NCBI GenBank assembly: GCA_910586705.1
Contig: CAJUJK010000008.1
Location: forward strand, 1-64,000
Direction of reading: 5' to 3'
Length of the DNA stretch: 64,000 bases
From: an uncultured Lachnospiraceae bacterium
GTDB taxonomy: Bacteria > Bacillota > Clostridia > Lachnospirales > Lachnospiraceae
Shown: positions 7,947-17,088 of the stretch, in pieces
Layout of the letters: every line of letters begins with the position of its first letter
Numbering within the stretch: the first letter of the stretch is position 1
The notes under the pieces: model-generated
What the model was told of the DNA's origin: nothing
The model's input: the letters and a program-made list of their open reading frames with translations, nothing else
The model's database searches: none
Position numbers and translations under genes: made by a program

Positions 7947-9012
7947 CCATACAGACGAAACCTTGAAGAAACTTAATTTGCAGGAACCGGACTGTAAAAT
8001 ATACAAAAAGGTATTGAAAAATTGGGATTCCATAGCCAAGCCTCTTGATGGGATGGGAAGATTTGAAACGATCACCGCACAGATTGGCGCGATTTTAGGT
8101 ACGGATGAAATTGATATTTCAAAAAAAGCTGTCATCATCATGTGCGCAGATAATGGAATTGTAGAGGAAGGCATTAGCCAGTCCGGTCAGGAAGTCACAG
8201 CGGCAGTAGCAGCGCAGATGGGAAAGGGTGCATCATCCGTAGGAAAAATGGCGGCGAAGATAGGGGCGGACACGATTCCTGTAGATATTGGAATCAATGG
8301 AAAAGAACAGATTGCAGGAGTGCTTAACAAAAAAGTCCGCTGCGGTACCAGAAATTTTAGTAAGGAGCCGGCTATGACAAGAGAAGAAACTGTCAGGGCA
8401 ATTTTTACTGGTATAGGAATTGTGGAAGAGTGCAAAAGGAAGGGGTATCAAATCCTCGCAACCGGGGAAATGGGGATTGGAAATACGACAACGAGCAGTG
8501 CGGTTGCAGCGGCATTGTTAAGATGTGAGGCAGATGAAGTGACTGGAAGGGGCGCTGGACTTTGCGATGAAAAATTACAGCGTAAAAAGCAGATGATTAC
8601 TGAGGCAGTCAAAAAGTATAAACTTTATGAAGCGGAACCTCTCATTGTACTCCAAACAGTCGGAGGATTGGACATTGCCGGGCTTGTTGGAGTCTGTATT
8701 GGCGGCGGCGTTTTCCATATACCGATAGTGCTTGATGGTGTGATCAGCATGGTAGCAGCATTGCTTTCAGAAAGAATTGCGCAGGGAACAATACGATATC
8801 TGATTCCGTCACATAAAGGCAAAGAACCAGCAGTTGAGAAACTTATGAAGGAATTAGGGATAGAACCTGTGATAGACGGCAGAATGGCATTGGGCGAAGG
8901 AACGGGGGCAGTGATGATGCTGTCGCTATTGGAAATGGCAATGTGTGTATATCGTAAAAGAACGCTGTTTTCAGATATCAGTGTAGAACAATATGAAAGG
9001 TATTTATCATAA
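7915..9012 (+). CDS. cobT: Nicotinate-nucleotide-dimethylbenzimidazole phosphoribosyltransferase
   Basis: 365 residues, starting at ATG 7915 after GGAGGAAAT, with its first 32 bases inside cobQ. It makes alpha-ribazole phosphate for the lower ligand. Family features: ATGEMGIGNTTTSSA, CADNGIVEEG and the catalytic Glu in LGEGTGAVM near the C-terminus. The lower base cannot be told; no bluB or bza genes lie in the window, so the base may be imported or made elsewhere. The gene shares its last base with the cobU start. Confidence 0.95.
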   Translation: MEYSGRHILDNHTDETLKKLNLQEPDCKIYKKVLKNWDSIAKPLDGMGRFETITAQIGAILGTDEIDISKKAVIIMCADNGIVEEGISQSGQEVTAAVAAQMGKGASSVGKMAAKIGADTIPVDIGINGKEQIAGVLNKKVRCGTRNFSKEPAMTREETVRAIFTGIGIVEECKRKGYQILATGEMGIGNTTTSSAVAAALLRCEADEVTGRGAGLCDEKLQRKKQMITEAVKKYKLYEAEPLIVLQTVGGLDIAGLVGVCIGGGVFHIPIVLDGVISMVAALLSERIAQGTIRYLIPSHKGKEPAVEKLMKELGIEPVIDGRMALGEGTGAVMMLSLLEMAMCVYRKRTLFSDISVEQYERYLS

Positions 9013-9545
9013 TGATGGTTTTGGTTGTTGGAGGAAGTGGAAGCGGCAAATCTTCTTATGCGGAGAAAATGGCTGTTTCTCTTGCACAGGCAGGTATGAG
9101 AAAATATTATCTTGCAACGATGCAGGTTTTTGATGACGAGGGAAGGAAAAAGGTTGATAGACATAGGAAGCTAAGAAATGGGAAAGGTTTTTTCACGATT
9201 GAGCAGCCTGTACGGATTTCCAGCGCACTGGAAAAAATGGAAGATGGAGACAGGGCTGTTTTGCTGGAATGTATCTCTAATTTGACGGCAAATGAGATGT
9301 TTTCAGAGAAAAAGGCTATGACGGAAATACAGGTTACGGAAAATGTCATACGAGATATAAAGATGCTGAAAGAGCAGACAAATCATTTAGTTGTGGTAAG
9401 CAATAACGTATTTGAAGATGGAATTACTTACGATGAAACAACAACGAAGTATATTCGGGCAATGGGAAAGATTAATCAAAAACTTGCGGCATTGGCTGAC
9501 CGAGTAGTGGAAGTGGTAGAAGGGATTCCGGTAATAATAAAATAG
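9012..9545 (+). CDS. cobU: Adenosylcobinamide kinase/guanylyltransferase (CobU)
   Basis: 177 residues. The P-loop GGSGSGKSSYAEK is at the N-terminus and the HR-rich motif (VDRHRKLRNG) that carries the guanylylated His is near residue 53. The enzyme phosphorylates adenosylcobinamide and activates it with GMP for joining to alpha-ribazole. The region where CobU normally has GxGIVP is divergent here (VFEDGITYDE), whereas the short paralogue downstream has that motif. Start overlaps the cobT stop (TAATG). Confidence 0.85.
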   Translation: MMVLVVGGSGSGKSSYAEKMAVSLAQAGMRKYYLATMQVFDDEGRKKVDRHRKLRNGKGFFTIEQPVRISSALEKMEDGDRAVLLECISNLTANEMFSEKKAMTEIQVTENVIRDIKMLKEQTNHLVVVSNNVFEDGITYDETTTKYIRAMGKINQKLAALADRVVEVVEGIPVIIK

Positions 9546-9566
9546 TAGTGGTGAAAGGAAAAAGAA

Positions 9567-10340
9567 ATGCAAGTGATAAAATCCTTTTTTATAGCAGTAT
9601 CCATTTATTCTAAAATTCCTGTTCCCCAATTTGAATGGAAAGAAGATGACATGAAATATGTTTTTTGTTTTTTTCCGTGGATAGGGGCACTGATTGGCGG
9701 TAGCATTTATTTCTGGAATTATTTATGCGGCGTTTACCATATAGGGGTTGGGTGCAGGACAGTGATAGGGATGGCTATTCCGATTTTTATTACGGGTGGA
9801 TTTCATGTAGATGGCTTTATGGATACGATGGATGCGATACATTCTTACAACCCAAAGGAGAGAAAGCTGGAAATATTAAAGGATTCCCATATTGGCGCCT
9901 TTACAGTCATTATGCTCGCTGCTTATGGATTGGTTCTTTTTGGTACATTTTCGGAAATAGAAAGTGATGCAATGTTAAAGATTGTATGCTGTGGCTTTTT
10001 CCTGTCGCGCTGTTTGTGCGGTATTAGTGCCGTTTCCTTTCCACTCGCAAAAAAAGATGGTATGCTTTATACTTTCGCAGACAGTTCCCATAAAAAGGTT
10101 GTGAAAGGCTCATTATCTTTACAGAGTGCGCTATGTATTGGCTTGATGTGTTTCCAGTCTTTTCCCGCAGGTTTGATTGTGGCAGCGGCGGCTGTCTTAA
10201 CGCTGGTTTATTATTATTATCGCAGCAGGAAGGAATTTGGGGGAGTGACCGGCGATACGGCTGGATTTTTTGTACTTTTTTGCGAAGGATGTATTGTAGT
10301 AGTTGCAGCATTTATTGATATTTTTATATGGAAAGAGTGA
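9567..10340 (+). CDS. cobS: Cobalamin synthase (adenosylcobinamide-GDP ribazoletransferase)
   Basis: 257 residues, an integral membrane enzyme with about six membrane segments. It joins adenosylcobinamide-GDP and alpha-ribazole (phosphate). The metal-binding acidic motif is visible in GGFHVDGFMDTMDAIHSYN. Early residues IPVPQFEW and FPWIGALIGG fit the family. A ribosome-binding site (GAAAGGAAAA) precedes the ATG. Confidence 0.93.
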   Translation: MQVIKSFFIAVSIYSKIPVPQFEWKEDDMKYVFCFFPWIGALIGGSIYFWNYLCGVYHIGVGCRTVIGMAIPIFITGGFHVDGFMDTMDAIHSYNPKERKLEILKDSHIGAFTVIMLAAYGLVLFGTFSEIESDAMLKIVCCGFFLSRCLCGISAVSFPLAKKDGMLYTFADSSHKKVVKGSLSLQSALCIGLMCFQSFPAGLIVAAAAVLTLVYYYYRSRKEFGGVTGDTAGFFVLFCEGCIVVVAAFIDIFIWKE

Positions 10341-10345
10341 AAAAG

Positions 10346-10729
10346 ATGAAACTAATAATAGGCGGAACTGCGCAGGGAAAATTGGAATATGTACTTCTGA
10401 AATATGATGTGCAAAAAAATATGGTGTGGGATGGTGTTTTGCCAAATGATAGAAAATTAAATAAGAACATAGTGGTTATCAATCACTTTCATCAGTGGGT
10501 TAAGAGCCGTATGGTGAGCGGGGGATGTCCGGAAGATGAAATTATGTCATTTTTGGACTGCAATGAGGACTGTATTATTATATGTGATGAGATTGGAAAC
10601 GGGATTGTTCCAATAGATCCGTTTGAGAGAGAATACAGGGAACGTACAGGAAGGATTCTTGTGCAGCTTGCAATGAGAGCAGAGGAGGTAGAGCGCATCA
10701 TATGCGGGATTGGACAGAAAATCAAATAA
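10346..10729 (+). CDS. Short CobU-like protein, second paralogue
   Basis: 127 residues from ATG 10346; an in-frame ATG at 10328 would overlap cobS. The C-terminal part matches CobU closely (CDEIGNGIVPIDPFERE, then ERIICGIGQKIK). The N-terminus has a P-loop-like GGTAQGKLE in which the usual Ser/Thr after Lys is Leu. The HR motif of the guanylyltransferase His is missing. It may be a partner or regulatory subunit for the longer CobU, or a kinase-only form. The family is certain enough; the activity is not. Confidence 0.75.
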   Translation: MKLIIGGTAQGKLEYVLLKYDVQKNMVWDGVLPNDRKLNKNIVVINHFHQWVKSRMVSGGCPEDEIMSFLDCNEDCIIICDEIGNGIVPIDPFEREYRERTGRILVQLAMRAEEVERIICGIGQKIK

Positions 10730-11346
10730 TGCTGGTATTCATTAGGCATGGTGCAACGCAGGCAAACAAAGAACGAAGATATCTGGGAAAAACAGACGAA
10801 TCCCTTTCAGGAGAAGGGATAGAAATATTGGAATCTTTTAAAATGCGGAAACTTTATCCTGATGTGGAGTACCTGTTTACCAGTCCCATGAAAAGATGTA
10901 CGGAAACTGCTAAAATTATTTATCCCACATTATGCCCGATTATTATTCCAGAATGGGAAGAGATTAATTTCGGACGGTTTGAATATAGAAATTATGAAGA
11001 ATTAAAGGATGATGCACAGTATCAGGAATGGCTCCGCAGCAATGGCACATTGAATTTTCCGGAAGGAGAAAGCAGAAAAGATTTTATCCTGCGTTGTAAA
11101 GGCGGTTTTATAAAAATGTGCCATGAATTGAGTCAGGTTTTCGGACAAAAAGCAAAGAATCCTGCTTTAGTAGGAATGATTGTTCATGGCGGAACGATTA
11201 TGTCATTGCTGAGTTTGTATGGCGGAAAAGATTATTTTGACTGTCAGGTGTCAAATGGCAGGGGTTATGTATGCAGACTGACGGGAGTGAATGGCAGGAC
11301 AACACAGGAAGATAATCTACAGATAAAGGTGGTAGCGGAAATATGA
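10729..11346 (+). CDS. cobC: Histidine phosphatase, probable alpha-ribazole phosphatase (CobC)
   Basis: 205 residues from the ATG at 10729, which overlaps the previous stop (TAATG); an in-frame ATG at 10702 adds nine residues. The catalytic phosphohistidine motif is FIRHGATQANKE, followed by LFTSPMKRCTETA and a second His in IVHGGTIMS. In the cobalamin cluster the likely substrate is alpha-ribazole phosphate or cobalamin phosphate. It overlaps cbiB by four bases. Confidence 0.82.
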   Translation: MLVFIRHGATQANKERRYLGKTDESLSGEGIEILESFKMRKLYPDVEYLFTSPMKRCTETAKIIYPTLCPIIIPEWEEINFGRFEYRNYEELKDDAQYQEWLRSNGTLNFPEGESRKDFILRCKGGFIKMCHELSQVFGQKAKNPALVGMIVHGGTIMSLLSLYGGKDYFDCQVSNGRGYVCRLTGVNGRTTQEDNLQIKVVAEI

Positions 11347-12359
11347 GGCATTGGATAAATTATCACATGATAGCCTTTTTCATGGGATTTCTTTTGGATT
11401 TGGTTTTAGGTGATCCTTATTATTTGCCGCATCCAATCCGTTTGATTGGAAAACTGATAGAAGGAGCCGAAAAAGTACTTCGTGGAATGGGGATAAGAGG
11501 GAAAGATAGTAAGGAAGATAGTAATGGGAGAGCGTTTCGACAGGGAATAGGACTTGTGCTTATTGTGGTCATCAGCGTGGTGGCAGTTACGCTTTTTCTG
11601 CTGTTTATGGCATATTGGCTTCATCCGGTTCTGGGAGTGGTGGCGGAATGTATTATGACTTATCAGATACTGGCAGTAAAATGTCTGAAGGTAGAGAGTA
11701 TGAAAGTCTATCAATGTCTGAAAAATGGCAATATGGAGCAGGCAAGGAAAGCTGTTTCCATGATTGTAGGCAGAGATACGGAACATCTGGACGAAGAAGG
11801 TGTTGCAAAAGCAGCGATAGAAACGGTGGCTGAGAACACCTCTGACGGAGTGATTGCACCAATGCTGTATCTGGCAGTTGGCGGTCCGGTACTTGGATTT
11901 TTATATAAAGCGGTAAATACAATGGATTCCATGATTGGATATAAAAATGAAAAGTACCTGTATTTCGGAAGGGCAGCGGCAAAGCTGGATGATTTTGTGA
12001 ATTTCCTTCCGGCAAGAATCAGCGCCTGCCTTATGATTACTGCATCTTTTTTGGCAGGCAGACAATTTTCGGGAAAAGGTGCATGGACGATTTATAAAAG
12101 GGATCGCAAAAAACATACAAGTCCAAATTCAGGTCAGACTGAGGCGATATGCGCCGGTGCGCTTTCTATACAGCTTGCAGGAGATGCCAGTTATTTTGGA
12201 AAGACAGTAAAGAAACCGCATATAGGCGATGCGGTACGAGGGGTAGAATATGAGGATATAAAACGGGCGAATCATTTAATGTACATTACTGCATGGCTGT
12301 GTGAGGTGTTATGTCTGCTGGTAATGTACGCAATAGTAATGAGCAGTGCGCATCCGTAA
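11343..12359 (+). CDS. cbiB: Adenosylcobinamide-phosphate synthase (CbiB)
   Basis: 338 residues, a membrane protein that attaches aminopropanol phosphate (from CobD) to adenosylcobyric acid. The N-terminus has the family motif LDLVLGDPYYLPHPIRLIG. Other conserved parts are ENTSDGVIAPMLY and SPNSGQTEAICAGALSIQLAG. The last codons lie inside a large inverted repeat (12343-12461), so the C-terminal tail may have been altered by that element. Confidence 0.93.
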   Translation: MRHWINYHMIAFFMGFLLDLVLGDPYYLPHPIRLIGKLIEGAEKVLRGMGIRGKDSKEDSNGRAFRQGIGLVLIVVISVVAVTLFLLFMAYWLHPVLGVVAECIMTYQILAVKCLKVESMKVYQCLKNGNMEQARKAVSMIVGRDTEHLDEEGVAKAAIETVAENTSDGVIAPMLYLAVGGPVLGFLYKAVNTMDSMIGYKNEKYLYFGRAAAKLDDFVNFLPARISACLMITASFLAGRQFSGKGAWTIYKRDRKKHTSPNSGQTEAICAGALSIQLAGDASYFGKTVKKPHIGDAVRGVEYEDIKRANHLMYITAWLCEVLCLLVMYAIVMSSAHP

Positions 12360-12461
12360 TCTGAAAAAATGGCAGCTTGCTGACAATTTTTTCAGAATGC
12401 GGATGCATAGGGCGAATGCCTGCGAACGAGAAAAACCGAAGATTTTTTGAGTGTGCACTGC
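12343..12461. repeat. Nested inverted-repeat element at the cbiB 3' end
   Basis: The outer arms are GCAGTGCGCA (12343-12352) and TGTGCACTGC (12452-12461). An inner long hairpin runs from 12350 to 12406: GCATCCG...CTGAAAAAAT pairs with ATTTTTTCAG...CGGATGC around a CTTG loop. The left arm lies within cbiB codons. It may terminate or attenuate transcription before cobD, or be a dispersed miniature element. Confidence 0.6.
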
Positions 12462-12495
12462 GGAATATGTGGAATAGCTGATGAAAGGAGCAAGG

Positions 12496-13509
12496 ATGAG
12501 CATTCATGGAGGCGATGTTTATAGAAATCATGTGGATATTGATTTTTCGATTAATGTAAATCCGTTTGGTACACCGGAATGTGTAAAAGAAGCACTTCAT
12601 AAGGCGGTTGAGATGTGTGGGAAATATCCTGATATGGAAGCGGAAAGATTAGGAGAGGCAGTCAGTACATTTCTTGGAGTGCCAAAGGAATATTTGATAT
12701 TCGGAAATGGGGCATCAGAACTTTTTATGGCGATTGTTCATGGAATAAAACCGGGGAAGGTCGTGATACCGGTGCCTTCCTTTTATGGATATGAATATGC
12801 GGCAAAGTCAGTGGATAGCGAAATTATTTATTATGAGATGAATCAGGAAAATAACTTTTGTTTGAAAGAGAATATGAAGCGTATCCTGACAGAAGAGGTA
12901 AATCTTCTTTTTCTTGCTAATCCAAATAATCCGATTGGAAATCTTTTAGACAAAGAGCTGATGAAAGAATTGCTCTTGCATTGTGAGTATAAAGGGATTT
13001 ATGTGGTAGTAGATGAATGTTTTATTGAATTTTGTGGAAATCAGCTTTCTTTACTGTCTGAGATAGAGGAATATGAGCATCTGATAATTGTAAGGACTTT
13101 TACAAAAATCTTTACAATTCCGGGAGTGCGCTTAGGGTATCTGGTGTGTAAAAATAATGCGGTACATACAAAAATAGCCAGACAACTCCCTGAATGGAAT
13201 CTTTCCTGTTTTGCGCAGGAAGCGGGATGTATCTGTGCGAAGCAGGCAGAGTTTATTGAGAAAACAAAAATTTATATTGAAGAAGAACGACAGTTTATGG
13301 AAAAAGAACTTATGCAAATAGGATTGAGGACATTTCCGTCTGTATCGAATTTTATCACGATATACAGTGATAAACCCTTATATGAGAAGTTGCTGAAAAA
13401 AGGAATTTTAATTAGGGATTGCAGTAATTTCAGGGGATTAGGAAAAGGATTTTACCGTATTGCAGTAAAGAGCAGAAAAGAAAATAAGATTTTACTGGAA
13501 AATTTATAG
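12496..13509 (+). CDS. cobD: L-threonine-O-3-phosphate decarboxylase (CobD)
   Basis: 337 residues. ATG 12496 is chosen because AAAGGAG (12484-12490) sits just ahead; an in-frame ATG at 12481 lies before that site. It is a class I/II PLP enzyme of the histidinol-phosphate aminotransferase type. Motifs: FSINVNPFG near the start, ANPNNPIGN, and the PLP Lys in VRTFTKIFTIPGVRLGY. It supplies (R)-1-amino-2-propanol phosphate for CbiB. The cluster context separates it from a true HisC. Confidence 0.9.
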   Translation: MSIHGGDVYRNHVDIDFSINVNPFGTPECVKEALHKAVEMCGKYPDMEAERLGEAVSTFLGVPKEYLIFGNGASELFMAIVHGIKPGKVVIPVPSFYGYEYAAKSVDSEIIYYEMNQENNFCLKENMKRILTEEVNLLFLANPNNPIGNLLDKELMKELLLHCEYKGIYVVVDECFIEFCGNQLSLLSEIEEYEHLIIVRTFTKIFTIPGVRLGYLVCKNNAVHTKIARQLPEWNLSCFAQEAGCICAKQAEFIEKTKIYIEEERQFMEKELMQIGLRTFPSVSNFITIYSDKPLYEKLLKKGILIRDCSNFRGLGKGFYRIAVKSRKENKILLENL

Positions 13510-13526
13510 TATATGGGAGATGGAAC

Positions 13527-14162
13527 ATGGAACATTCTAAAATAGAATATCTGCCGCCGGAGGAAATTGAAAAACGGAGCTTTGAAATCATTACAGAAGA
13601 ACTTTTGAAGAGAAATATCAGTCTCCCCAAAGAAGAGGAGTTCATTACAAAGCGGGTAATACATACCAGCGCGGACTTTGATTATGCCGAAACGCTTTGC
13701 TATTCCAAAGGAGCAGTGGAAATCTTGAAAAAGTTGATAAAAAACGGAGCTGATATCGTGACAGATACCAATATGGCATTGGCAGGAATCAATAAAAAGG
13801 TGCTTGCAAAGTTTGGTGGGGAGGCGCATTGCTTTATGGCAAATGAACATATTGCGCTTTTGGCAAAGCAAAGAAATATGACACGGGCAGCGGTCAGCAT
13901 GGAAAAAGCGGCAACGATTGAAAAACCAGTTATTTTTACAATCGGCAATGCGCCAACTGCTCTGATAAAGCTGTATGAAATGATGGAAAAAACGGATTGG
14001 AAGCCAGCCTTTATTATTGGAGTTCCGGTGGGATTTGTCAATGTGGAAGCGGCAAAGGAACTTATATTAAAAACAAATATTCCATACATCATTAACAGAG
14101 GACGAAAAGGTGGAAGTAATATCGCTGCGGCAATTTGTAATGCCGCATTGTATCAACTTTAA
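13527..14162 (+). CDS. cbiC: Cobalt-precorrin-8 methylmutase (CbiC)
   Basis: 211 residues, the family length. It moves the C11 methyl group to C12 to give cobyrinate. The catalytic His lies in RVIHTSADFDYAE near residue 45; other family parts are TDTNMALAGI and IIGVPVGFVNVEAAKE. A good ribosome-binding site (GGGAGATGG) precedes the ATG. Confidence 0.95.
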   Translation: MEHSKIEYLPPEEIEKRSFEIITEELLKRNISLPKEEEFITKRVIHTSADFDYAETLCYSKGAVEILKKLIKNGADIVTDTNMALAGINKKVLAKFGGEAHCFMANEHIALLAKQRNMTRAAVSMEKAATIEKPVIFTIGNAPTALIKLYEMMEKTDWKPAFIIGVPVGFVNVEAAKELILKTNIPYIINRGRKGGSNIAAAICNAALYQL

Positions 14163-14177
14163 GAAGGGAAGATAGAA

Positions 14178-15293
14178 ATGCGATATGGTTTTACGACCGG
14201 AAGCTGCGCGGCTGCGGCTTCAAAAGCCGCAGCTTATATGCTGCTGACAGGATTAAAAAAGACGGAAATTACAATAGAAACGCCAAAAGGGATTCCGTAT
14301 AGGGCAAATATTTTGGACATCATGCGTAGCGAAAACGAGGTGCGATGCGCTGTAGAAAAGGACGGCGGGGATGATCCGGATATTACAACAGGTACATGGA
14401 TTTGTGCGAAAGTTTCGTATGCAGAAGAAAGTGTGAAGGAACAAATTATCATTGAAGGCGGAATAGGTGTGGGGAGAGTGACAAAACCGGGACTTGACCA
14501 GCCTGTAGGCAACGCGGCAATCAATCGTGTTCCGAGGGAGATGATAAAAAAAGAAGTATTAGAAGTTTGCAGACTGGCAGATTATAAAGGCAGCCTTCGG
14601 ATTGAGATTTCAGTGCCGGAAGGTGAAAAGCTGTGCGAACGTACTTTTAATCCAAGACTTGGCATTGTTGACGGTATTTCCATATTAGGGACGAGTGGCA
14701 TTGTGGAGCCTATGAGCAGTCAGGCACTTATTGATACCATTCGGATAGAATTGCGTCAAAGAAGGGTTTTAGGATTTGATTATGTTGCCGTTTCGCCGGG
14801 AAATTATGGTTTGGAGTTTATGAGGAAAACATATGGATATGATTTGGACAAGAGTGTGAAATGCAGCAATTTTATCGGTACAACCATTGATATGGCAGTG
14901 GAAATGGGATTTCAGAAAATGCTCCTGACAGGTCATATAGGCAAACTGATTAAGGTTGCAGGTGGAATTATGAATACCTATTCCAAAGAAGCAGATTGCA
15001 GGATGGAGCTTCTTGCGGCATTTTCCGTAAAGGAGCAGATAGAACCTTTGCGGGTAAGAAGAATATTGGAATGCGTGACAACGGAAGAAGCAGTTTCTGT
15101 TATAGAGGAAAGCGGGAAATTACAGCAGGTCATGGAGCAGATTGCAGAGCGTATCTGCTATTATATGGAAAACCGCGCCGGAGGAAAAATGAAAACAGAT
15201 TGTATTCTGTTTTCCAGTGAATATGGAGAACTGGCAAAAAGTAAGGGAGCAGAGGAATGGTTTATTTTGTTGGGGCAGGAACAGGCGCAGTAG
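14178..15293 (+). CDS. cbiD: Cobalt-precorrin-5B C1-methyltransferase (CbiD)
   Basis: 371 residues, starting MRYGFTTGSCAAAASKAA, the typical CbiD N-terminus. Conserved GRVTKPGLDQPVGNAAIN and LLTGHIGKLIKVAGGIMNT are present. It methylates C1 during the anaerobic route. The 3' end overlaps cbiF by 37 bases, indicating coupled translation. Confidence 0.95.
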   Translation: MRYGFTTGSCAAAASKAAAYMLLTGLKKTEITIETPKGIPYRANILDIMRSENEVRCAVEKDGGDDPDITTGTWICAKVSYAEESVKEQIIIEGGIGVGRVTKPGLDQPVGNAAINRVPREMIKKEVLEVCRLADYKGSLRIEISVPEGEKLCERTFNPRLGIVDGISILGTSGIVEPMSSQALIDTIRIELRQRRVLGFDYVAVSPGNYGLEFMRKTYGYDLDKSVKCSNFIGTTIDMAVEMGFQKMLLTGHIGKLIKVAGGIMNTYSKEADCRMELLAAFSVKEQIEPLRVRRILECVTTEEAVSVIEESGKLQQVMEQIAERICYYMENRAGGKMKTDCILFSSEYGELAKSKGAEEWFILLGQEQAQ

Positions 15294-16021
15294 ATTTGAT
15301 AACAGTCAGGGGAATGCGCTTATTAGAACAGGCAGATGTGATTATTTATGCAGGTTCTTTGGTGAATCCCAAACTGCTTGCCTATGCAGGAAAAGACTGC
15401 GAGATACATAACAGTGCGAAACTAACATTAGAAGAAGTGATACAGATTATCGTTAGTGCAGAAAACAAGGGGAAAACAACTGTCCGTTTGCATACGGGAG
15501 AGCCGAGTATCTATGGAGCAGTCAGGGAGCAGATGGATGAGTTGGATACACTGGGCATTTCTTATGAGAGCTGTCCGGGGGTAAGCGCCTGTTTTGGCGC
15601 AGCGGCGTCCTTGAATCTTGAATATACGCTGCCGGGAATCTCACAATCCCTGATTATTACAAGAATGGAAGGCCAAACGAAAGTGCCGGGACTGGAAAGT
15701 ATTGAGAGCTTTGCAGCACATAAGGCATCTATGGCAATTTATTTAAGTGCCGGAATGATTCGGGAATTAAGCAGACGGCTGGTTAATGGCGGGTATAAGG
15801 AAACAACACCAGCAGCACTTATTTATAAGGCAACTTGGGCTGAGGAGGAGGCGTACCTGTGTACGATTGAAACATTGTATGATGTATCTGTAGAGCATAG
15901 GATTACGAAAACAGCCTTGATATTGGTCGGAGATGCAATCGCGCATCAGTATTACAGAAAATCAAGGTTATATGCGCCGGATTTTTCGACCGAATACCGG
16001 GAGGCAAAACGAAAAGAATGA
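15257..16021 (+). CDS. cbiF: Cobalt-precorrin-4 C11-methyltransferase (CbiF)
   Basis: 254 residues of the tetrapyrrole methylase family. SAM-binding features are YFVGAGTGAVDLITVRG at the N-terminus and RLHTGEPSIYGAV. It adds the C11 methyl group before CbiG and CbiD act. The start lies inside cbiD; the stop overlaps the cbiG start by four bases. Confidence 0.95.
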   Translation: MVYFVGAGTGAVDLITVRGMRLLEQADVIIYAGSLVNPKLLAYAGKDCEIHNSAKLTLEEVIQIIVSAENKGKTTVRLHTGEPSIYGAVREQMDELDTLGISYESCPGVSACFGAAASLNLEYTLPGISQSLIITRMEGQTKVPGLESIESFAAHKASMAIYLSAGMIRELSRRLVNGGYKETTPAALIYKATWAEEEAYLCTIETLYDVSVEHRITKTALILVGDAIAHQYYRKSRLYAPDFSTEYREAKRKE

Positions 16022-17058
16022 GATTAAGTATTATTAGCTTTACAGAAAATGGAAAACAACTTTCGGAAAGTATTGTAAAATTGTTGGAGAGGGAATTAGA
16101 AATTAGGTTATATACAAAATGTGAGGCAGGCATAAAAGACAATCGTTATTCAGATATCTTATTTGTAAAAATATCTGTTGGAGATTGGGCAAAGGAACGG
16201 ATGCAGGAGCAAAACGCCTTGTTGTTTATAGGCGCCTGCGGAATTGCAGTCAGGGCAGTAGCGCCGCATCTTACGGATAAACTGCATGATGTACCAGTGC
16301 TTGTAATGGATGAAAAAGGGAAATATGTCATTCCGATTTTATCAGGACATATGGGCGGTGCAAATGATCTTGCAAACCATATAGCAAAGAAAACAGGGGC
16401 AGTACCGGTGATTACTACGGCAACAGATCTGAATAAAAAATTTGCTGTGGATTTGTTTGCAAAAAGAAATAACCTGTATATTGCAAATAAAGATGGGATT
16501 GTCAAAGTATCATCAAAGGTATTAGCCGGAAAAGAGATTACGATATGTATAGAGACGGGACATGAAATCACTTGTGAAGAAACTGGCGTGCGGATTGTTC
16601 CATATCCGCCAGACAGATTTGTTGATGTTGTGGTTACTTCCAAAGATGATGTGTTTGATACTTCTCTTTTGTTGAAACCGCGGGAGTATGTCATAGGAAT
16701 TGGCTGTAAAAAAGGAAAAAAAGCAAATGAAATTGATAAATTTATTTCAAAAACAATAAATGAAATGGGAATTTCTATCATGCAGATTTTTGCGCTGTCC
16801 TCTATTTCGCAAAAGAGTGATGAACAGGGGATTATTGAATGGTGTCGAACAGAAGGGATTCCATTTTTTACATATACAGCAGAAGAATTACAGGAAGTAA
16901 ACGGAACTTTTACAAAGTCTGTGTTTGTTAAGAATCAGGTTGGCGTTGATAATGTTTGCGAAAGGGCAGCAGTGAAAGCCTGTGGAGAGGGTGGAAAACT
17001 AATATGTCCAAAAGTTGCGGAAAATGGGATGACAATTGCGATTGCAATGCGAGTATAG
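16018..17058 (+). CDS. cbiG: Cobalt-precorrin-5A hydrolase (CbiG)
   Basis: 346 residues. The central motif block GACGIAVRAVAPHL and PILSGHMGGANDLA is typical, and the C-terminal domain begins near YVIGIGCKKGKKA. It opens the delta-lactone and releases acetaldehyde in the anaerobic pathway. It starts ATGA-overlapped with cbiF. Confidence 0.95.
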   Translation: MRLSIISFTENGKQLSESIVKLLERELEIRLYTKCEAGIKDNRYSDILFVKISVGDWAKERMQEQNALLFIGACGIAVRAVAPHLTDKLHDVPVLVMDEKGKYVIPILSGHMGGANDLANHIAKKTGAVPVITTATDLNKKFAVDLFAKRNNLYIANKDGIVKVSSKVLAGKEITICIETGHEITCEETGVRIVPYPPDRFVDVVVTSKDDVFDTSLLLKPREYVIGIGCKKGKKANEIDKFISKTINEMGISIMQIFALSSISQKSDEQGIIEWCRTEGIPFFTYTAEELQEVNGTFTKSVFVKNQVGVDNVCERAAVKACGEGGKLICPKVAENGMTIAIAMRV

Positions 17059-17088
17059 CCGCATGGAGAGAATGGAAGGTATGTTTTG

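Noticed and set aside
12481..12495. Upstream ATG for cobD
   Set aside because: The ribosome-binding site AAAGGAG lies after this ATG and fits the next one at 12496.
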